A DNA stretch of 64,000 bases from the NCBI GenBank assembly GCA_036346355.1, contig CM070572.1, forward strand, positions 40,275,944 to 40,339,943. Direction: 5' to 3'. How positions within the stretch are numbered: the first letter of the stretch is position 1; each line of letters begins with the position of its first letter. Of this stretch, positions 56,506-64,000 are shown piece by piece. The DNA is from Rhipidocladum racemiflorum (taxonomy: Eukaryota > Streptophyta > Magnoliopsida > Poales > Poaceae). The notes below the pieces were generated by a model, which searched no databases, was not told the origin of the DNA, and was given only the letters and a program-made list of their open reading frames with translations. The position numbers were made by a program, and so were the translations under genes.

Positions 56506-59500
56506 AAATCCCATTTCGTGGCTCCCCTCCATTCTTTCTCTTCCATGTTGTTTCCCCACTCCTTGGTGCTACTCCCCTCCACCCCGAGCTCCACTCCGGC
56601 GAGCCCCACCGGCCGGTGACCCTCCGTGGCTCCTCCCCGACGGCTCCTCCATCCCGAGGACCTCCTCCTCTAGCCGGTGTCCTCCTTCCTCTACCCAGCA
56701 TTGTTCTCCTCCATCATCCTTGGAGGTAGGTCTTTCTCTTGGGGGTCGATTCGTGGGTTTCTTGGGTTCGAAGGCCATCCATGGTGAGTTTAGGGTTTAG
56801 GTTTGGATTTGGGAGTTTGGAGTTGGATCTTGAGCTCTAGGGTTTTGGGTGTAGTGGTTCTAGGGTTGGTTTGGGGCTTAGATTGATGAATGTGGGTACT
56901 AGTGAGGTAGATCGGGTAGTGGTAATGCCGATCCAAGGGTCGATTAGAGTTGGCTTGTGGTTTTTGTGGTGGGGTGTCGTTTTCTCGAGGTCTAGCTAGC
57001 TTGAAGTTCCCTCGGCTTTGCCGCGTGTAGGAATGTCGTAGATCGGGTCCCCGCGGTGCCGTGGGACTTGGCGGCACCTCGATCCGTCGAGTCATTGGGT
57101 AAAACTCGCCAGGTCCGGAGTGTCCGGACCGAAGCTTGAGTGTCCGCCCTAGGCTGGAGTATCCGGACACACGGTCCGGAATGTCCGGGTTAGCCGGACT
57201 GTCCGGATGAAATACCCGGACTGTTCGGGTTCCCCTGGTCTGTTCGGTTGAGGGTTTTGCAAATTGTGGTATTTTTGTTGTTTCTTTCGCATGGCATGCA
57301 TTTCATTGTGCATTGTATTCGTGTAGAGAACGATCCCGCGGGGCTTGACGCCGCGGCGACTGAGGGTACTACCAGAGAGCCGGCTATCGCCGATCCACAC
57401 GCAGAAGAGCAAGGCAAGCACCTAAGCATCTTGAACCTTATGTGTAAACTAGTTTTGTGAATTAATTGCTTATTGGATGGGTAAGTGTTGCATTGGGAGT
57501 TGAAGTGTGGGATAGACTAGATCCTATTTGTTGCACGTACCCTGTTCATAGTAACTTGTAAACACCTCCTTTGGAGCTAGATTATGGGTACTAATTGTGT
57601 CATTCTTAGTATGCTTAGAAGTCGGGTTTGGGCCAAGTGGTGGAAGGTTCCACTGCTTGAGATTGTTGTACTTTACAAGGTATTGGGTTGAAATGGGTTT
57701 GTTTGAGAGATATGGAAATGATGAAAATTGCGACCGGACGAGAGAGTTGGATCACTTGGGTAAGGAGACCCAAGTGTGGTAGTCTCGTCCGTATCGATTA
57801 AGGACCGATCGGGTGTAATGTGGCTAAAGCACCTTTTGGTTGATCGCATGCCTGATTATGGTACGGTAAGCCACTCTTTCATCGCATGCCGTTCGATGGG
57901 CCATGCCCTCATGTGGTTGGACGTGGTTGAGGGCGGGGCCTAGGCCGGCTCTCGGGCGCCAAGCCGGGCTTGGGGCTGCTCGAGGGGGTGCTAGGTTTCC
58001 GGACCGCATGAAGATGCCCCAACGAATTGGTATGGATGGGAGGGGGTTGACATGAGGCTCCTTTGTGACACATGTCGTGTGATCAATGCTTCCCTGCAGG
58101 GTTAATTAAGCGATTCGAATTGCCGTGCTCTCGGATATGAGCAAGCTTGGTCAGATGTTACTCAACGTAGTAATAACTTGAACAGAAGTTCGCCTTTGGG
58201 CTTGAGCTCGTAAAAATGTGCTTAACTGTTGCAATTGTTATAGGTTAACTTCACATTAGAAGTAGGTGCAGTAACAATCGCATTAAAAATTGTGATTTGA
58301 GTAGTTTAGGTAACTAAACAACAAATGTTAAGCATTTTGCAACTGTTCTACCTTCGGCTTATTCCTTGCTACATCCAAATGCATAATCCTTTGGAGTCGG
58401 TCGTATATGGACCGCGGGTAAGACTTGCGAGTACCCTTTGTACTCAGGCTTCTGCTTTGTGGTTTTGCAGGTGAGGATCCCGCGGGGTGTGAGTTTTGCC
58501 CCTACTGCCTATCGGTGACTGGGCGGGGCACCGAGTAGAGGCTGTCGACACTCGCGTGCCCGGAAGTGTTAAGGCATGACACTTTCGGGGTGTTTTACTT
58601 TTGTTGTACAGAATAGTGGGAGATACTTTTGTGAACAGCTGTACTTTTATTTCTGCAATGGAACCCGTCTGCCTTTCGTTTGGTCGTCTTTGTTGGTTGT
58701 CTTTGTTGTGCCTCTTTGTGACGTGTGGTGTGTTTGTTTGTTTCCGCGTTTTTTTTTGCGTCTCTGGTAGTGAGCTTGGGGGCTCGATGCCCCTTTGTGC
58801 GAATTGAATGTTGATATGGCATTGGGAACCGGTATGTGGGGATCCTGGGCGAGTTTCGGATCGCATACCGGGGGAATACCGGGGTTGTTGTCGAGTCGTT
58901 TGGATGTTTGTAGAGTTGTCTCGTTTGGGCTTGGGTGTTAGCATCAGGATCACCTCCGGTGGTCTGTTGCTAGGATCCAAATCCGACGGGAGCGACTGTT
59001 CATCCAACAACTCGAGGACGATCTGGGCGGCTCCTCTCAGCTAGCAATTAGAGCCGCATTCAAGTTGCGGTGTTTGACAAGAACATTTTCTAGTCTGCAT
59101 GTGTGCTCCTCCACTCTTGATGCAATCTAATACGTCTCGCACTTCGGCTTGTATGCATGAACTCGAAATTCACAACCATCGGTTCTGCACTTCACTGTGT
59201 ACTTATCTGGGCTGGACAAGACAACCCGAAACTCTCTCTGCAGTGATAGTGCCCACAGCCTCACTGCCAACTTCAATTCAGAATTGTTCGGGAATATTTG
59301 ATTCAACCGAATGGCACTAGTACCATACTCACAATGCGACTCATGGCCCCACAAAAACTTTCATACCAGCTTTGTTTTGCCTGTTCCATTCATCGGGGAT
59401 GGGTACCTCTGCTGAGCCAGTACTACCATGCATTTCATCATCTTCCTCCCATTCGTCATCTTCGCCGATGGTATCATTAGGCTCCAAGATTTCAACTTCC

Positions 59501-60109
59501 TCTTCTGTCACCATACAGTCCACCCAATCCAAATGATTGACAAGTTGATCGATCTCCTCCCCTTCATCATCCCGACCTTCTGCGCTTGCTGCATCCTTGT
59601 GATCATCCCCCGTTGCTACCTCAACCGGCACCACTGGCTGAACTTGTTGAGCTGTACCCGATGTGCTGCTCTCGCTCACACCAGTAGTACCCACCTCTTC
59701 TCTAGGGCAAGCCTGCACCAGCATCACACATTCAAGGCGAGATCCCTTGCAACACCTTAATCATTTCTGTCACAAGTGTGTTCGATCTACTTTCTTCAAC
59801 TCCCACATAGCCGGGTCACTCTTGCTACGCGTGAATAAGATTTGGATAGTAACAAAATAAACACTTAGATACAGGGAAAAATATTGGTTCAACCAAAGCT
59901 TTATACCACGAATGCTAACAGTATCAGGAGACAAGTGCTCAGCCATGGTAAATGCAAAGCTGCTTAAATCCACACCATTCTGTCCAGTTTTTACTTCACT
60001 ATCGCCATAATATACCCTAAATTTCACTGAATCCGACATTACTGCGATAACATAGACAAAATACATTTTTTCATCACTACTGACTTGTAAAATCACTACC
60101 GTAACTTGA

Positions 60110-60565
60110 ACAACACTAATTAACTATCCCGCTATCGATACTCTAATATTGTAGCGCACATGTAACATCGCTATTTGCTACTAACATGTAAAATCATTAC
60201 TGTAAATTGAACAACGCTATAATATTATAGTGATTTTATGTTACTGATTCATATAAACAATTAAAATCACTAGTCTAAATTAAACAATATACTAATATGT
60301 AACATACTAACATATAAACAACTAATACCCAAACTAACATCACTACTCTAAATTGCTACTCTAAATTAAAGAACTAGAATCGCTACTCTAAATTGCTACT
60401 CTAAATTGCTACTCTAAATGAAACAACTAACATACTACTCTAAATTGAAGAACGCTAAATAAGACAGAGTTGTGATGTTACCTTTTTCTTCTTCCTTCCT
60501 TCCTTCCTTCCTCTCCCTCCCTCTCTCCTTCCTCTCTCTCTCTCCCTCTCTTCCTACCGGCCGGC
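60110..60565. repeat. Promoter side of the MULE2 transposase: ACTCTAAATTGCT repeats and CT tract
   Basis: 60340-60450 has about seven copies of CTACTCTAAATTG. 60483-60560 is a CTTCC/CTCTC-rich tract, GA-rich on the gene's strand. The order (gene start, AT-rich repeats, CT tract, TIR) is the same as in MULE1. Confidence 0.7.
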
Positions 60566-60639
60566 TTGGATCGCCCCTGGTCGCCGCTCTCTCTGCCAAA
60601 ACAAAGAAATGGATCGATCTGCATCGGGCCATTTTTTAC

Positions 60640-60964
60640 CGTGCTATTTTCGCCAAACGGCTCGGCGACAACCTATTTTCGCCAAACGGCTCGGCGACCA
60701 CTCTATTTTCACCAAACGATACCACGATAACACTATTGTCGCCAAACGGTTCGGCGATAATAGCCTCGTTTCCCGTGTTAACGTTTAACTACATAATTAG
60801 GCCTTTGCAACACTGTTTGGCAAAAATAGGGTTGTTGCCGAGCCACTCGGCGAAAATACGGTTGTCGCTGAGCCGTTTAGCGAATAGGTGTTATTTTTGC
60901 AATTTTTGTTTTCCGTGTATTAATACCGCAATTTATTTTAAAAAGTATTATTTAAAAAAAATTC
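60640..60964. repeat. MULE2 right TIR
   Basis: Inverse match to 31279-31605, with the motif TTTTCGCCAAACGGCTCGGC repeated several times and the end AAATAATACTTTTTAA-type sequence read inversely. Confidence 0.85.
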
Positions 60965-61203
60965 CTGATTTTGTAACTCAGGCCTATACCCTGGTTTTGC
61001 GGTATGTGACGTAAGAGCGTATTTGAAATGCAGTAATTTTATATAAATTTTTGGAGAAATAGTATAATTGTTTCACATATACTGGATGGGACATTGTTTG
61101 TATTAAACCAAGGGACACGACCAGACGAGAACCTGCCCTCGCAAATAAATGGAGGGCTATCCATACGGAAATAATCACTTTTATAGTCTTATGTTAAACT
61201 CTT

Positions 61204-61475
61204 GTAAAAAATTTAGTTTTTGAACATAATTATAAAAACATTTTTTATCTCTAACTGCAAAAGCGTCGAAAGATAGCACGTATCACCTTCCACGCTTCCG
61301 CAAATTTCGGTAACTTCGGTGGCTTGCCAAGCTCTGTAAGCTCGGTTGGTGTTTTCACGATACGAGCGCGCGGAAGGTGACAATGTCACTTTTCGGTATT
61401 TTCATATTTAGAGATAAGATTATTTTTGTAATTATGTTTATAAAAAAACTGGGTTTTTCATATAAAAAAAGTTAC
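61204..61475. mobile_element. Foldback/MITE-like element
   Basis: Arms of about 90 bp are inverted: TTTTTGAACATAATTATAAA with TATCTCTAA at the left, and the inverse with TTAGAGATAAGATT at the right. Both arms end at CACCTTCC / GGAAGGTGACA around a short GC-richer centre. No coding sequence and no clear target duplication. Confidence 0.55.
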
Positions 61476-61789
61476 ACACAAGAAAGAAAGATGGTGACAT
61501 GGTAGCCCACCTTATGGGGGCTAAGATTGGGGGCCAACCGGCCCCCCCACGTGTCCCCCTCCATTTTTGCGCAAAAGCCCCTCCGGTTCTTCAAAATTAC
61601 GTCCAGGTCCTCGCGTGATTTTGTGTGAGAGGAAGATATTTTTTCCGGTTCGCGTTTAGGTCCCTGGTTTGCCGTTTTGCATGGAGGCCCTCCCGTTAAT
61701 ATCCAATCGCGAGCGAGCCCTTTACTAATTTTTCAAAATAGCGAACAGGTCCAAAATTATAACAAATAGGTCCTCGCGCTTTACGTTCG

Positions 61790-62350
61790 GGTCCTTTCTC
61801 CGTTTTGTCCCAAAAAAATGTTTTCGGGGTCCGTTTTTTCTCCATAGCATGCGAAAAATATTTTCGGTGGCCGTTTTTCCAAAAAAAAATGTAAAACCGT
61901 TTCCTTTCTCCGTTTTGCTCGAAAAAAATATTTTTGTGATCGGTTTTCCTCCGTTTTTCCCGAAAAAAATGTTTTCGTGGCTATTTCGCCCCAAAAAAAA
62001 TTGGGAGACCGTTTCCTTTATCCGTTTTGCCCGGAAAAAAAATTCCTCATTCGATTTTTCTCCAGAGCATGGGAAAAATGTTTTCCTTGCCCGTTTTTCC
62101 AAAACAAAAAATATGGAAAACCGTTCCCTTTCTCCGTTTTGCCCCGAAAAAATACTTTCGTGATCCGTTTTTCCTCCGAAGCATGGGGAAGATGTTTTCG
62201 GTTGTTATTTCCCCACAAAAAATATGGAAAGCCATTTTCTTTCTTCGTTTTGCCTGAAAAAATTATTTCCGTGAACCGTGTTTTCTCCGGAACATGGAAA
62301 AAATGCTTTCGTTGGCCGTTTCCCAAAAAAAAACGTAAATTCATTTTTCG
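61790..62350. repeat. Degenerate tandem repeats of about 60 bp
   Basis: About nine units carry CCGTTTTTCC, CGAAAAAAATGTTTTCG and CCTTTCTCCGTTTTGCC. Long Lys/Phe-rich frames open on both strands only because of the repeat. They lie inside the putative Helitron. Confidence 0.75.
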
Positions 62351-62403
62351 CCCGTCGTTTTTCCGTTTTTTCCCGCTTTTCATCATTTTTTTTTCAAATT
62401 TCG

Positions 62404-62435
62404 CACGGCGCGGCGTAGCGCGCGAATCTTCCTAG
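62404..62435 (+). mobile_element. Helitron-like 3' terminus
   Basis: A GC-rich hairpin (CGCGGCGTAGCGCGCG) is followed by AATCTTCCTAG and then T. This matches the Helitron rule of a hairpin about 10 bases before a CTRR end. The 5' TC end was not located; it may lie near 61480-61500. The repeats upstream would be its interior. Confidence 0.5.
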
Positions 62436-63090
62436 TATGTAATAAAGAGCTAGACTATCAGTCGATGTCCATGCCTTGTTGCACATCCGTGACACTCTAA
62501 CCCTCGACATAATCTACAAGATGGCGATTTAACATTACAAGTAGGGGGCCACCATACATGTGCTGTTGGCCGGCAAAAAGAAACACGTTCACGAGTACTA
62601 CTCCTACTTGGTAAAAAAAAAAAAGAGTTGCAAGGACACCGTAAGAGAGCAAGAGACGCGCATTGAGAGAGAGAGAGAGAGCCGTAAGAGAGCAAGAGAC
62701 GCGCATTAAGAGAGAGAGAGAGAGAGAGAGAGTAGCGTAGTGCACCCATGTTGGGAGCAAGCAAAGTAGATCGGCTGGCGCATGTGACATGCATGTGGAA
62801 TGATCGACCTTGTTCGTGAGAATGTCCTACGGGCAGCCTGCACATGGCCATGGGGGGCAACGCATTATTTGAGCACTTGCTTGCAAGGCCATGCCAATAT
62901 GCCATTGCATATATGCTCATCTCTCTCTCTCTCTCCACTTGCCAGTTGCTCGAGGTGGACTTTGATGGAGTCACAGTCTATACTTAAAGGGGGTGTTTGG
63001 TATGATTTCAGATCCTAGATTCTCGTTTAGAGCGGAAGGAGTTATGCCAAACAGTCTAGCTCCAAAATAACTGAATTTGAAGACAAGTGA
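62436..63090. other. Simple repeats and a MITE end, no gene
   Basis: (GA)n tracts lie at 62666-62682 and 62709-62731, partly in a duplicated unit with GCCGTAAGAGAGCAAGAGAC. 62987-63070 begins AAAGGGGGTGTTTGGTATGA, like one end of a hAT or Tourist MITE; its other end was not found. Ser/Leu-rich ORFs over the GA tracts are not genes. Confidence 0.5.
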
Positions 63091-64000
63091 ATCTAGAGCA
63101 GGCTACAGTTCATTTTTGTGAAGCAGGGGAGAGATTGCTCCCCACACAAATCTGTAACCCTATTACAAGAGTACCCATGAAGTTGGGTAAAATTTACCCT
63201 CAAAATGTCCCTCAACAAAAGCGGGTTGGGGGCTAGGGGTGGTTTTTGCGCAGACCCCAGGAGTTTCTTCGCCTCCCGCACTTGAGGCACCACCACCGTT
63301 TGCTCTCAAACCTTAGCGATTTCTCGGCCTGAGGCTGCGCTTCTCCTGGCATCTACGACCGAAGCCTGGCACCCCCTGGCATCTGCGACCTCGGCCTAGC
63401 GGCGTGCATCCCCCCGGCATCCACAACCTCGGTCCAGAGACGTGCATCCCCCCGACAACCGCAACCTCGGCTTGGCATCGGTGTCGGCTCGGTGACCTCA
63501 TTCCAGCATCCGCGATCTCCGCCCGACGCGCGCGTCATCGTCCTGCTCCCCCATATCTACGACCTCGTCCTCCTCTACCCTGGCCCGGCGACGCCCTCTC
63601 CTACAACGGCTTGAAGGTAAGGTTCTCGGCCCAATGGATTGAAATTTCCATGTGGTAATTTTTGATAAAAACATTGGCAAACAATTCTAACTTTGAGAAC
63701 AAATTCATATTGGTTAACTAGTTTGGAAAATATTCAGTACTGAAATTTATGCAACACCTATTTCCACGCAATAGGAGAAAGCAGTTTCGAATTCAGACAT
63801 GAAGAAACACAAGCTGGACAGCATACAAACCATCATTTTCCACAGACAACTGAGACATTCCAACTTTAATAAATTTTTGTTTCTACTATTTGGCTATCAA
63901 GATTTAGAGATAGTTGAGCATATATTAAAAAGCAACATGCTTGACAAATGCTTAAAATTTTAGCAAATGTTAATGCAAATGTCAATTTGGTAGGAAAAAA
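63091..64000. other. No supported gene
   Basis: 63230-63610 is C-rich with repeated CCTCGGCCTGGCATC / CATCCCCCCG units, possibly a decayed 5' gene or element piece. The remainder is AT-rich without features. Confidence 0.4.

Larger units (their letters stand above)
56254..59039 (+). mobile_element. Solo LTR inside the MULE2 transposase gene
   Basis: It starts TGTCACGGCCCTAAG and ends GGCTCCTCTCA. GCTA flanks it (56250-56253 and 59040-59043), with the fifth base mismatched. The reading frame of the transposase resumes exactly across it, which fixes the edges. It has a TATAAAA box at 56499-56505, a long 5' leader-like zone, and CTTGCGAGTACCCTTTGTAC near 58427. No gag-pol is present. The 188-codon minus frame at 58444-59010 is not a recognisable protein. 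Confidence 0.75.
54480..60039 (-). pseudogene. MURA-type transposase of MULE2, inactivated and split by an LTR
   Basis: From ATG 60039 it reads FRVYYGDSEV...GVDLSSF (PB1-like, matching MULE1), then an acidic linker (59727-59341) and a MuDR-type segment (LWALSLQREFRVVL, CRTDGCEFRVHAYKP). A TAG interrupts at about 59125. The solo LTR at 56254-59039 splits codons between ALIAS and MMFNEIVEK. The catalytic domain follows with CVDDTFLTGKYKG (first Asp, about 55905), CIIHDCHKG (second Asp) and RWCIRHLGANF. NRFGVMTTNIAEIYNWV and a SWIM finger come next. In the SWIM finger CEC and the IPYSHVMAACG part lie in different frames and one Cys is Tyr. At least five lesions make it dead. It is clearly related to the MULE1 transposase but diverged. 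Confidence 0.85.
31279..60964 (-). mobile_element. MULE2: large Mutator-like element with transposase, PMD and GRF genes, multiply interrupted
   Basis: TIRs of about 320 bp begin GAATTTTTTTTAAATAATA at both ends, and the 9-bp duplication CTGATTTTG flanks the element (31270-31278 and 60965-60973). From right to left on the minus strand: transposase (60039-54480), repeat spacer, PMD gene (about 49354-34871), GRF zinc-finger gene (34116-about 32706), a 187-bp repeat array and the left TIR. Insertions inside it: an LTR at 56254, a CACTA element at 49434 that itself holds a solo LTR, and a copia element in a PMD intron with a duplicated flank. The element without these would be roughly 12 kb. Confidence 0.85.

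Noticed and set aside
58444..59010. 188-aa minus-strand frame
   Set aside because: It lies inside a solo LTR, has no known motif, and is opposite to the LTR's own transcription.
59043..59079. LTR end at TTTGACA (59079), which pairs with the TGTCA start
   Set aside because: Those bases continue the transposase frame (KHRNLNAA), and no duplication follows; the end at 59039 restores the frame.
61725..62435. Lys/Phe-rich frames of 100-152 aa on both strands
   Set aside because: They are produced by degenerate 60-bp tandem repeats.

Overview
This window looks like repeat-rich intergenic DNA from a grass (Poaceae) nuclear genome. It contains copia and gypsy-type LTRs, MULE, CACTA, hAT, Stowaway- and Tourist-type elements and Helitron ends, all of the kinds usual in grasses. 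The only candidate ordinary host gene is one GC-rich single-exon ORF with its own TATA box (7526-8017). No rRNA or tRNA genes and no prokaryotic features were seen. All calls come from reading the sequence by eye; no database was searched.

Layout. 1-1325: end of a minus-strand copia element that runs off the left edge. 1.4-11 kb: simple repeats, several MITEs, two hAT-like elements, and the one host-type gene with a TE-like direct repeat just upstream of its TATA box. 12070-14845: gypsy-type solo LTR (TSD TTATT) carrying a small CACTA element. 15.0-17.0 kb: a long hairpin, a CACTA transposase fragment, a copia gag fragment and a Tourist-like MITE. 17.0-20.1 kb: mostly unassignable. 20115-29312: MULE1 (10-bp TSD) with a MURA-type transposase and a plant mobile domain (PMD) gene cut short by a gypsy-type LTR. 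29.3-31.3 kb: Helitron end, foldback DNA, a SINE-like stretch and a short repeat. 31279-60964: MULE2 (9-bp TSD CTGATTTTG, TIRs of about 320 bp), swollen to about 30 kb by nested insertions. 61-64 kb: a foldback element, a repeat-rich Helitron 3' end and simple repeats.

The most interesting content is MULE2. All its genes lie on the minus strand in the order MURA-type transposase, tandem-repeat spacer, PMD protein gene with introns, then a gene for a protein with two GRF-type zinc fingers. MULE1 has the same first three parts, including a different tandem repeat in the same spacer. This suggests a MULE family that carries PMD, and perhaps GRF, proteins as standard accessory genes. MULE2 is now broken by frameshifts, nonsense codons and insertions.

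A Sirevirus-like copia element sits in a PMD intron of MULE2 in an impossible simple arrangement. A solo LTR with its own 5-bp TSD on both sides is followed by 2 kb of PMD DNA. Then comes a 5'-truncated gag-pol, a second LTR, the same TSD and the same 2 kb again. This looks like a solo-LTR allele joined to a full-length allele of one insertion, either by unequal recombination or by a chimeric assembly.
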